A stretch of 64,000 nt of DNA from Archivesica marissinica (taxonomy: Eukaryota > Mollusca > Bivalvia > Venerida > Vesicomyidae). The stretch spans positions 873,114-937,113 of the forward strand of contig CM026390.1 of the NCBI GenBank assembly GCA_014843695.1. Direction: 5' to 3'. The position numbers were made by a program, and so were the translations under genes. Of the stretch, positions 28,736-41,100 are shown in pieces (position 1 is the stretch's first letter; each line of letters opens with the position of its first letter). Under the pieces are notes generated by a model. It did not search any database, was not told where the DNA came from, and saw only the letters and a program-made list of their open reading frames with translations.

Positions 28736-31700
28736 ATGTATTGTATATGTATAACTGTGTATGACTAGATCATTGACATGTATTGTATATGTATAACTGT
28801 GTATGACTAGATCATTGACATGTATTGTATATGTATAACCTTGTATGACTAGATCATTGACGTGTATTGTATGTGTATATCTGTGTATGACTAGATCATT
28901 GACATGTATTGTATATGTATTACTGTTTATGACTAGATCATTGACATGTATTGTATATGTATAACCTTGTATGACTAGATCATTGACGTGTATTGTATAT
29001 GTATAACCTTGTATGACTAGATCATTGACGTGTATTGTTTATGTATAACCTTGTATGACTAGATCATTGACATGTATTGTATATGTATAACCTTGTCTGA
29101 CTAGATCATTGACGTGTATTGTATATGTATAACCTTGTCTGACTAGATCATTGACATGTATTGTATATGTATAACCTTGTATGACTAGATCATTGACGTG
29201 TATTGTATATGTATAACCTTGTATGACTAGATCATTGACATGTATTGTATATGTATAACTGTGTATAGCTAGATCATTGACATGTATTGTATATGTATAA
29301 CCTTGTCTGACTAGATCATTGACATGTATTGTATATGTATAACTGTGTATGACTAGATCATTGACGTGTATTGTATATGTATAACCTTGTCTGACTAGAT
29401 CATTGACATGTATTGTATATGTATAACTGTGTATGACTAGATCATTGACGTGTATTGTATATGTATAACCTTGTCTGACTAGATCATTGACATGTATTGT
29501 ATATGTATAACCTTGTATGACTAGATCATTGACATGTATTGTATATGTATAACCTTGTCTGACTAGATCATTGACATGAATTGTATATGTATAACCTTGT
29601 CTGACTAGATCATTGACATGTATTGTATATGTATAGCCATGTCTGACTAGATCATTGACATGTATTGTATATGTATAGCCATGTCTGACTAGATCATTGA
29701 CATGTATTGTATATGTATAGCCATGTCTGACTAGATCATTGACATGTATTGTATATGTATAGCCATGTATGACTAGATCATTGACATGTATTGTATATGT
29801 ATAACCTTGTCTGACTAGATCATTGACAGTATTGTATTTGTATAACTGTGTATGGCTAGATCATTGACATGTATTGTATATGTATACTGTGTATGACTAG
29901 ATCATTGACATGTATTGTATATGTATAACCTTGTCTGACTAGATCATTGAAGTGTATTGTATATGTATAGCCATGTCTGACTAGATCATTGACATGTATT
30001 GTATATGCATAACCTTGTATGACTAGATGATTGACATGTATTGTATATGTATAAATGTGTATGGCTAGATCATTGACATGTATTGTATATGTATAACCTC
30101 GTAGGACTAGATCATTGACATGTATTGTATATGTATAACTGTGTATGACTAGATCATTGACATGTATTGTATATGTATATCTGTGTATGACTAGATCATT
30201 GACATGTATTGTATATGTATAACTGTGTATGACTAGATCATTGACATGTATTGTATATGTATAACTGTGTATGACTAGATCATTGACATGTATTGTATAT
30301 GTATAACCTTGTATGACTAGATCATTGACGTGTATTGTATGTGTATATCTGTGTATGACTAGATCATTGACATGTATTGTATATGTATTACTGTGTATGA
30401 CTAGATCATTGACATGTATTGTATATGTATAACCTTGTATGACTAGATCATTGACGTGTATTGTATATGTATAACCTTGTATGACTAGATCATTGACGTG
30501 TATTGTATATGTATAACCTTGTATGACTAGATCATTGACATGTATTGTATATGTATAACCTTGTCTGACTAGATCATTGACGTGTATTGTATATGTATAA
30601 CCTTGTCTGACTAGATCATTGACGTGTATTGTATATGTATAACCTTGTCTGACTAGATCATTGACATGTATTGTATATGTATAACCTTGTATGACTAGAT
30701 CATTGACATGTATTGTATATGTATAACCGTGTATGACTAGATCATTGACATGTATTGTATATGTATAACGTGTATGACTAGATCATTGACATGTATTGTA
30801 TATGTATAACCTTGTATGACTAGATCATTGACATGTATTGTATATGTATAACCTTGTATGACTAGATCATTGACGTGTATTGTATATGTATAACCTTGTC
30901 TGACTAGATCATTGACATGTATTGTATATGTATAACCTTGTATGACTAGATCATTGACATGTATTGTATATGTATAACCGTGTATGACTAGATCATTGAC
31001 ATGTATTGTATATGTATAACCTTGTCTGACTAGATCATTGATGTGTTTGTTTGTTGTGTTTGCATGTATTGTATATGTATAATGTGTATGGCTAGATCAT
31101 TGACATGTATTGTATATGTATAACTTTGTATGACTAGATCATTGACATGTATTGTATATGTATAACCTTGTCTGACTAGATCATTGACATGTATTGTATA
31201 TGTATAGCTGTGTATGACTAGATCATTGACATGTATTGTATATGTATAACCTTGTAGGACTAGATCATTGACATGTATTGTATATGTATAACTGTGTATG
31301 ACTAGATCATTGACATGTATTGTATATGCATAACCTTGTATGACTAGATAATTGACATGTATTGTATATGTATAACCTTGTAGGACTAGATCATTGACAT
31401 GTATTGTATATGTATAAATGTGTATGGCTAGATCATTGACATGTATTGTATATGTATAACCTCGTAGGACTAGATCATTGACATGTATTGTATATGTATA
31501 ACTGTGTATGACTAGATCATTGACATGTATTGTATATGTATATCTGTGTATGACTAGATCATTGACATGTATTGTATATGTATAACTGTGTATGACTAGA
31601 TCATTGACATGTATTGTATATGTATAACTGTGTATGACTAGATCATTGACATGTATTGTATATGTATAACCTTGTATGACTAGATCATTGACATGTATTG

Positions 31701-34212
31701 TATGTGTATATCTGTGTATGACTAGATCATTGACATGTATTGTATATGTATTACTGTGTATGACTAGATCATTGACATGTATTGTATATGTATAACCTTG
31801 TATGACTAGATCATTGACGTGTATTGTATATGTATAACCTTGTATGACTAGATCATTGACATGTATTGTATATGTATAACCTTGTATGACTAGATCATTG
31901 ACATGTATTGTATATGTATAACCTTGTCTGACTAGATCATTGACATGTATTGTATATGTATAACCTTGTATGACTAGATCATTGACTGTATTGTATATGT
32001 ATAACCTTGTATGACTAGATCATTGACATGTATTGTATATGTATAACCTTGTATGACTAGATCATTGACATGTATTGTATATGTATAACCTTGTATGACT
32101 AGATCATTGACATGTATTGTATATGTATAACTGTGTATGACTAGATCATTGACATGTATTGTATATGTATAACCTTGTATGACTAGATCATTGACATGTA
32201 TTGTATATGTATAACCTTGTCTGACTAGATCATTGACATGTATTGTATATGTATAACCTTGTATGACTAGATCATTGACATGTATTGTATATGTATAACC
32301 GTGTATGACTAGATCATTGACATGTATTGTATATGTATAACCTTGTCTGACTAGATCATTGATGTATTGTATATGTATACTGTTGACTAGATCATTGACT
32401 GTATTGTATTGTATATGTGTATGCTAGATCATTGACATGTATTGTATATGTATAACTTTGTATGACTAGATCATTGACATGTATTGTATATGTATAACCT
32501 TGTATGACTAGATCATTGACATGTATTGTATATGTATAGCTGTGTATGACTAGATCATTGACATGTATTGTATATGTATAACCTTGTAGACTAGATCATT
32601 GACATGTATTGTATATGTATAACTGTATGACTAGATCATGTGTTGTTTGTTGTATGACTAGATCATTGACATGTATTGTATATGTATAACCTTGTAGGAC
32701 TAGATCATTGACATGTATTGTATATGTATAACTGTGTATGGCTAGATCATTGACATGTATTGTATATGTATAACCTCGTAGGACTAGATCATTGACATGT
32801 ATTGTATATGTATAACTGTGTATGACTAGATCATTGACATGTATTGTATATGTATAACTGTGTATGACTAGATCATTGACATGTATTGTATATGTATAAC
32901 TGTGTATGACTAGATCATTGACATGTATTGTATATGTATAACTGTATGACTAGATCATTGACATGTATTGTATATGTATAACCTTGTATGACTAGATCAT
33001 TGACGTGTATTGTATGTGTATATCTGTGTATGACTAGATCATTGACATGTATTGTATATGTATTATGTTGTTGTTTGTTGTGTGTTTGATGTTTGTTATG
33101 TATACCTTGTATGACTAGATCATTGACATTATTGTATATGTATAACTTGTAGGACTAGATCATTGACATGTATTGTATATGTATAACCTTGTCTGACTAG
33201 ATCATTGACATGTATTGTATATGTATAACCTTGTATGACTAGATCATTGACATGTATTGTATATGTATAACTGTGTATGACTAGATCATTGACATGTATT
33301 GTATATGTATAACCTTGTCTGACTAGATCATTGACATGTATTGTATATGTATAACTGTGTATGACTAGATCATTGACATGTATTGTATATGTATAACCTT
33401 GTAGGACTAGATCATTGACATGTATTGTATATGTATAACCTTGTATGACTAGATCATTGACATGTATTGTATATGTATAACCTTGTATGACTAGATCATT
33501 GACATGTATTGTATATGTATAACTGTGTATGACTAGATCATTGACATGTATTGTATATGTATAACCTTGTATGACTAGATCATTGACATGTATTGTATAT
33601 GTATAACTGTGTATGACTAGATCATTGACATGTATTGTATATGTATAACTTTGTATGACTAGATCATTGACATGTATTGTATATGTATAACTGTGTATGA
33701 CTAGATCATTGACATGTATTGTATATGTATAACCTTGTAGGACTAGATCATTGACATGTATTGTATATGTATAACTGTGTATGGCTAGATCATTGACATG
33801 TATTGTATATGTATAACCTCGTAGGACTAGATCATTGACATGTATTGCATATGTATAACTGTGTATGACTAGATCATTGACATGTATTGTATATGTATAA
33901 CTGTGTATGACTAGATCATTGACATGTATTGTATATGTATAACTGTGTATGACTAGATCATTGACATGTATTGTATATGTATAACATTGTATGACTAGAT
34001 CATTGACATGTATTGTATATGTATAACTGTGTATGGCTAGATCATTGACATGTATTGTATATTTATAACCTTGTCTGACTAGATCATTGACATGTATTGT
34101 ATATTTATAACCTTGTCGGACTAGATCATTGACATGTATTGTATATGTATAACTGTTTATGACTAGATCATTGACATGTATTGTATATTTATAACCTTGT
34201 CGGACTAGATCA

Positions 34213-34367
34213 TAATATTAATAGCTCCTGAGACCTCATTCCTGATGAAATCCGTGCGGAATTTAAATGCCTTGTCTAAGGGCACACTCGCAAGAGCTAT
34301 AGCTGGGTGCGAACTCCGGGTATTTCACTCCTGAAGCGAACGTGCTACCACGACTTCCACATCACGT
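34213..34367 (-). mobile_element. Diverged, truncated SINE copy at the end of the 42-bp array
   Basis: Shares with the element at 28494-28735 the strings GAGACCTCATTCCTGATG, GGAATTTAAATGCC, AAGGGCACA, CGAACTCCGG and CTGAAGCGAACG in the same order. The tail part is missing and the tRNA-like head has lost the perfect A box (GCTACCACGACTTCC remains on the plus strand). The array stops exactly where this copy begins. Confidence 0.75.
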
Positions 34368-34640
34368 TACAGTCTTAGCAATACTATATGTACATGCACT
34401 TACTAGTATGTACATATAAAGCAATAATAGATCACAGGCGTTAGAAGGTCACTAATTGAACATTAAGTGTATATCTGAAGCTGATGTTACAGTTGCTGAT
34501 GCCACAGTCACAGTACGAACGGTGACATATGTTAAAAGGTTGCTTCTACTTCAAACGCCTGTGATTACATCCAATAACAATAAAAAGTATATGTACACAC
34601 ATTAAATATATAAACATATAAAGCAATAATGAACACAACG
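34368..34640. other. Unique intron sequence
   Basis: No exon is seen. It carries the MITE-like inverted repeat pair listed separately, and AT-rich sequence otherwise. Confidence 0.6.
34431..34565. mobile_element. Possible MITE, 135 bp with terminal inverted repeats
   Basis: The ends are inverted copies: ATCACAGGCGTTAGAAG at 34431-34447 and its complement with one mismatch at 34549-34565 (TTCAAACGCCTGTGAT). Flanks do not give a clear target-site duplication. No coding capacity. It could also be a chance hairpin, but 12 perfect outer bases 135 bp apart is unusual in unique sequence. Confidence 0.45.
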
Positions 34641-34755
34641 CACCCTCCCCGCAATGGCGCACCCTCCCCGCATGCCGCACCATCCCCGCAATGCCGCACC
34701 CTCCCCGCATGCTACACCCTCCCCTCCCAGCAAACTACACCCTCCCCCCGCTCCA
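34640..34755. repeat. Short GC-rich minisatellite
   Basis: Six or seven imperfect copies of a 16-20 bp unit around GCACCCTCCCCGCAATG / GCATGCC. The only strongly C-rich stretch here; it is a one-strand C-rich, other-strand G-rich tract. The minus-strand frame across it, with a leader-like start, has no other support. Confidence 0.8.
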
Positions 34756-34990
34756 CGAGTTGCCGCCAAGCTGTAAGATGAAGACAAAACATACACAATA
34801 AGAGATAAAGCAGCAAACATGCATACTTACTGAACTATAATAGAAATATACAAAGAAACAATATTGTATAATATTATATGATTTATTTTTGTAATTCTGG
34901 TATACGAGGAAGTACTACTCTGCTGAAGAAGTAGTGTGCACAGTGTAGTACAACGTAACTCAAGGTGCCCTTCAGCTTGCATTATCATCA
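34756..34990. other. Unique intron sequence
   Basis: AT-rich, no exon recognised. A donor-like GTAAGT on the minus strand near 34830 and an acceptor-like CTTACAG near 34778 are present, but no open coding segment joins them in the gene's phase. Confidence 0.5.
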
Positions 34991-35670
34991 TATAAGTGAA
35001 ATATGTACGTCATTGTGTCAGTGACGTATGTACGTCATTGTGTCAGTGACGTATATACGTCATTGTGTCAGTGATGTATGTACGTTATCGTATCAGATAC
35101 ACATATACGTCATCGTATTAGTGACGTTGTACGTTATCGTATAAGTGAACAATGTCCGACATCGTATCAGTGAAATGTGTACGTCATCGCATAGCTGATA
35201 TATCTATGTAGGCGTATCAGTAAATTATGTACGATATCATATCAGGGACATATGTACGACATTGTATCGATGAACTTCGTCATCGTATTAGTGAACTATG
35301 TACTCCATCATAGCAGTGATGAGTGTACATCCTTGTATCAGTTTACTGGGTACGTCATTATGTCCGTAAACTGAGTATCCCATTGTGTCAGTGAACAGGG
35401 TATGTCATTGTGTCAGAGAACAGGGTATCCCATTGTGTCAGTGAACAGGGTATCCCATTGTGTCAGTGAACAGGGTATCCCATTGTGTCAATGAACATGG
35501 TATCCCATTGTATCAGTGAACAGGGTATCCCATTGTGTCAATGAACATGGTATCCCATTGTGTCAATGAACATGGTATCCCATTGTGTCAATGAACATGG
35601 TATCCCATTGTATCAGTGAACAGGGTATCCCATTGTGTCAGTGAACAGGGTATATCATTGTGACGGAAAC
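34990..35670. repeat. 25-bp minisatellite array with degenerate left half
   Basis: From about 35380 the unit is a clear 25 bp (CCATTGTGTCAGTGAACAGG plus GTATC). From 34990 to about 35340 a more ragged 22-26 bp form alternates CATTGTGTCAGTGACG and TATGTACGT. The gradient suggests an old array with a freshly homogenised right part. Confidence 0.85.
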
Positions 35671-35754
35671 GTATTATAATATTGAGTAGCTCTGGCATTG
35701 CACTACAGTCAGACTAATTGGTTCCAGAGACGTGAGCGTATATAATGGAACTAT
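35671..35754. other. Unique spacer
   Basis: Short non-repetitive sequence between two arrays; nothing recognised. Confidence 0.6.
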
Positions 35755-36190
35755 GCTTTAATGAGCTTGTAGATATAAGACTTAATGAGCTTGTAGATAT
35801 AAAACTTAATGAGCTTGTAGATATAAAACGTAATGAGCTTGTAGATATAAAACTTAATGAGTTTTGTAGATATAAGCCTTAATGAGCTTGTAGATATAAG
35901 CCTTAATGAGCATGTAGATATCAAACTTAATGAGCTTGTAGATATAAAACTTAATGAGCTTGTATATTCAAAGCTTAATGAGCTTGTATATATAAGCCTT
36001 ATTGAGCTTGTATATATAAAACTTAATGAGCTTGTAGATATAAAACTTAATGAGCTTGTAGATATAAGCCTTAATGAGCTTGTAGATATAAAACTTAATG
36101 AGCTTGTAGATATCAAACTTAATGAGCTTGTAGATATAAAACTTAATAAGCTTGTAGATATAAAACTTAATGAGCTTTGTAGATATAAGA
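35755..36190. repeat. 24-bp minisatellite array
   Basis: About 18 copies of a 24-bp unit (TTAATGAGCTTGTAGATATA plus AAAC or AGCC). The period is eight codons, so frames on both strands are open (for example repeated LNELVDIK); I treat these as artefacts. Confidence 0.93.
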
Positions 36191-36294
36191 CTCAGTCATA
36201 AACAAGATACTTGCCTACATATTTCCGAAAATCCAATCTTGTACATTCATTTATCAACATTAAGATTTTGATATATGTTTATCGCCTCATGTGC
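36191..36294. other. Unique spacer
   Basis: Non-repetitive AT-rich sequence between two arrays; nothing recognised. Confidence 0.6.
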
Positions 36295-38170
36295 ATCCTA
36301 CGTAGAGGTTAATAGCTGCAGGCACATCCTACGTAGATGTTAATAGCTGCAGGCGCATCCTACGTAGAGGTTAATAGCTACAGGCGCATCCTACGTATAG
36401 GTTAATAGCTGCAGGCGCATCCTACGTAGAGGTTAATAGCTGCAGGCACATCCTACGTAGATGTTAATAGCTGCAGGCGCATCCTACGTAGAGGTTAATA
36501 GCTACAGGCGCATCCTACGTATAGGTTAATAGCTGCAGGCGCATCCTACGTATACGTTAATAGCTGCAGGCGCATCATACGTAGATGTTAATAGCTGAAG
36601 GCGCATCCTACGTATAGGTTAATAGCTGCAGGCGCATCCTACGTAGAGGTTAATAGCTGCAGGCGCATCCTACGTATACGTTAATTTATCCTTGTGCATC
36701 ATACGCTAACATTAATATCTCCAGGCACATACTATGTAGAATATAAATGCTCCAGGCGCAGCTCACAAAGACGTTAATAGCTTTAGGCGCATCATACGTA
36801 TACGTTAATAGGTACATGCGCATCATATGTAGAAGTTAATAGGTACATGCGCATCATATGTAGAAGTTAATAGGTACATGCGCATCATATGTAGAAGTTA
36901 ATAGCTGTATGCGCATCCGAGGTAGAATATTCTAAATGTATGTTCATCCTACGTATATGTTAATAGCAGGCGCATTCTACGAATATGTTAATAGCTGCAG
37001 GCGCATTCTACGTAGAGGTTAATAGCTGTATGTTCATCCTACATATAGGTTAATAGCTGCAGGCGCATCCGAAGTATACGTTAATAGCTGCAGGCTCGTA
37101 GAGGTTATTATCTACATGTGCATTCTATGTCTCGGTTAATAGCTGCAGGCGCATTCTACGTATAGGTTAATAGCTGTACATTCATCCTACGTAAAGGTTA
37201 ATAGCTGCGGGAGCATTCTACGCATAGGTTAATAGCTCCATGCACATCCTACGTAGAAGCTAATATGTCCATGCGCATCATACGTAGAAGTTAATAGTTG
37301 TATGTTCATCATACTTAGATGTTAATAGCTGTAGGCACATCATACGTAGAGGTTAATAGCTGCAGGTGCATTATACGTATACGTTAATATATCCCGGCGC
37401 ATCATACGCGAACATTAATAGCTCCAGGCACATACTATGTAGAAGATAAATGCTCCAGGCGCAGCTCACAAATACGTTAATAGCTCTATGCGCATCACAC
37501 GTATACGTTAATAGGTGCATGCGCATCCTACATATAAATTAATAGCTGTACGTTCATACTACGTAGAGGTTAATAGCAGCAGACGCATTCTACGTATAGG
37601 TTAATAGCTGCAGACGCATTCTACGTTGAGGGTAATAGCTGCAGGCACATTCTACGTATAGGTTAATTGCTGCAGGCTCATTCTACGTAGAAGATAATAG
37701 CTGTATGTTCATACTATATATAGGTTAATAGATACAGGCGCATACTAAGTATGGGTTAATAGCTGCAGGCGCATCCTACTTAGAGGTTATTATCTGCATG
37801 CGCATTCTATGTATAGGTTAATAGCTGCAGGCGCATTCTACGTAGAGGTTAATAGCTGTACATTCATCCTACGTAGAGGTTAATAGCTGCGGGAGCATTC
37901 TACGTATAGGTTAATAGCTCCATGCGCATCCTACGTAAAAGCTAATAGCTGTATGTTCATCCTACGTATATGTTAATAGCTGCAGGCATATCATACGTAG
38001 CAGTTAATAGTTGCTGGCGCATTATACGTAGAAGCTAATAGGTCCATGCGCATCCTACGTAGAAGATAATATGTCCATGCGCATCCTACCTAGAAGTTAA
38101 TAGCTGTATGTTCATCATACTTAGATGATAATAGATGCAGGCATATCCTACGTATAAGTTAATAGCTACC
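36295..38170. repeat. 31-bp minisatellite array, diverged
   Basis: About 60 copies of a 31-bp unit with GTTAATAGCTGCAGGCGCAT and CCTACGTAGAG. It has no similarity to the 31-bp array at 2086-3209. Copies differ a lot (GTAGAG/GTATAC/GTATAG, CTGCAG/CTCCAT/CTGTAT). A block at 36315-36440 is repeated at about 36436-36560. Confidence 0.9.
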
Positions 38171-41100
38171 ACCACATCACAAGCATAAGATAATAGCTTC
38201 AGATCAAATGCATAAGATAATGTACATAGCTGCAAGAAGTCATACAGATAATACACATAGCTGCAAGTCATACATATGATGCACTCAGTCACAAGGCATA
38301 CAGATGATGCAGTCATTCACAAGGCATACAGACGATGCACTAAGTCACAAGGCATACAGATGATGCACTCAGTCACAAGGCATACAGATGATGCACACAT
38401 TCACAAGGCATACAGATGATGCACTCAGTCACAAGGCATACAGATGATGCACTCAGTCACAAGGCATACAGATGATGCACTCAGTCACAAGGCATACAGA
38501 TGATGCAGTCAGTCACAAGGCATACAGATGATGCACTCAGTCACAAGTCATACAGATGATGCACTCATTCACAAGGCATACAGATGATGCATTCAGTCAC
38601 AAGGCATACAGATGATGAACTCAGTCACAAGGCATACATATGATGCACTCAGTCGCTAGTCATACATATGATGCACTCAGTCACAAGTCATACAGATGAC
38701 GCACTCAGTCACAAGTCATACAGGTGACGCACTCAGTCACAAGTCATACAGATAATGTACATAGCTGCAAGTCATACATATGATGCACTCAGTCACAAGT
38801 CATACATATGATGTACTCAGTCACAAATCATACAGATGATGCACTCAGTCACAAGTCACACACATGATGCACATTGCTGCATGTCATAAAGATGATACAC
38901 ATAGTTGCAAGTAGTACAGATGATGTACATAGCTGCATGTCATAAAGATGATACACTCAGTCACAAGTCATACAGATGATGTACATAGCTGCAAGTCATA
39001 CAGATGATGTACATAGCTGCAAGTCATACAGATGATGTACATAGCTGCAAGTCATACAGATGATGCACATAGCAGCAAGTCATACAGATGATGCACATAG
39101 CAGCAAGTAATACAGATGATGTACATAGCTCCATGTCATACAGATGATGCATACAGTCGCTAGAAATACAGATCACGCACTCAGTCGCTAGTGATAGAGA
39201 TGATGCACTCAGTCACAAGTCATACAGATGATGCACTCAGTCACAAGTCATACAGTTGATGCACTCAGTCGCTAGTCATACAGATGATGCACTCAGTCAC
39301 AAGGCATACAGATGATGCACTCATTCACAAGGCATACAGATGATGCATTCAGTCACAAGGCATACAGATGATGCACTCAGTCACAAGGCATACATATGAT
39401 GCACTCAGTCGCTAGTCATAAATATGATGCACTCAGTCACAAGTCATACAGATGACGCACTCAGTCACAAGTCATACAGATGACGCACTCAGTCACAAGT
39501 CATACAGATAATGTACATAGCTGCAAGTCATACATATGATGCACTCAGTCACAAGTCATACAGATGATGAACTAAGTCGCTAGTCATACAGATGATGCAC
39601 TCAGTCACAAGTCATACAGATGATTTACATAGCAGCAAGTCATACAGATGATACACATAGCTGCAAGTCATACAGATGATGCACTCAGTCACAAGGCATA
39701 CAGATGATGCACTATGTCACAAGTCATACAGATGATGCACATAGCAGAAAGTCATACAGATGATGTACATAGCTGCACGTAATACAGATGATGTACATAG
39801 CTGCAAGTCATACAAATGATGCATACAGTCGCTAGACATACATATCATGCACTCAGTCGCTAGTGATAGAGATGATGCACTCAGTCACAATTCATACAGA
39901 TGATGCACTCAGTCACAAGTCATACAGATGATGCACTCAGTCGCTAGTCATACATATGATGCACTCAGTCACAAGTCATACAGATGATGCACTCTGTCGC
40001 TAGTCATACAGATGATGCACTCAATCACAAGTCATACATACGATGCACTCAGTCACAAGTCATACAGATGATGCACTATGTCGCTAGTCATACAGATGAG
40101 GCACTCAGTCACAAGTCATACATATGATGCACTCAGTCACAAGTCATACATATGATGCACTCTGTCGCTAGTCATACAGATGAAGCACTCAGTCACAAAT
40201 CATACAGATGATGCACTCAGTCACAAGTCATACAGATGATGCACTCAGTCACAAGTCATACAGATGATGAACTCAGTCGCTAGTCATACAGATGATGCAC
40301 TCAGTCACAGGTCATACAGATGATGCACTCAGTCACAAGTCACACACATGATGCACACATTCACAAGTCATACAGATGATGTACTAAGTCACAAGTCATA
40401 CTGATGATGAACTCAGTCACAAGTCATACAGATGATGCACTCAGTCACAAGTCATACATATGATGAACTCAGTCGCTAGTCATTCAGATGATGCACTCAG
40501 TCAAAAGTCATACAGATGATGCACTCAGTCACAAGCCACACACATGATGCACACATTCACAAGTCATACAGATGATGAACTCAGTCGCTAGTCATACAGA
40601 TGATGCATTCAGTCACAAGTTATACCGATAATGTACACAGCTGCAAATCATACAGACCATGCACTCAGTCACAAGTCATACAGATAATGTACATAGTTGC
40701 AAGTCATACATATGATGCACTCAGTCACAAGTCATACATATGATGCACTCTGTCGCTAGTCATACAGATGATGCACTCAGTCACAAGTCATACAGATGAT
40801 GCACTCAGTCACAAGTCATACAGATGATGAACTCAGTCGCTAGTCATACAGATGATGCACTCAGTCACAGGTCATACAGATGATGCACTCAGTCACAAGT
40901 CACACACATGATGCACACATTCACAAGTCATACAGATGATGTACTAAGTCACAAGTCATACTGATGATGAACTCAGTCACAAGTCATACAGATGATGCAC
41001 TCAGTCACAAGTCATACATATGATGCACTCAGTCGCTAGTCATACAGTTGATACACTCAGTCACAAGTCATACAGTTGATGCACTCAGTCACAAGTCATA

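Larger units (their letters stand above)
20821..34212. repeat. 42-bp minisatellite array (from about 20903)
   Basis: After about 80 bp of unique intron, some 310 copies of a 42-bp unit follow, with GACTAGATCATTGACATG, TATTGTATATGTATAAC and a variable CTTGTATGA/CTTGTCTGA/TGTGTATGA. Point variants (GACGTG, TAGCC, GGACTAG, TATTACTG) allow copy tracking, and large blocks are repeated. It is interrupted by a SINE at 28494-28735 and ends in another at 34213. Irregular GTT-rich or CAA-rich inserts with neighbouring base losses occur near 25087, 31042, 32368-32420, 32638 and 33063. The array fills a third of the inferred 38.6-kb intron between 59395 and 20820. No coding frames of interest. Confidence 0.97.

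Noticed and set aside
34602..34820. Minus-strand frame starting with a signal-peptide-like stretch
   Set aside because: Most of it is the GC-rich minisatellite, and a likely intron boundary (CTTACAG) interrupts it. No support as a gene.
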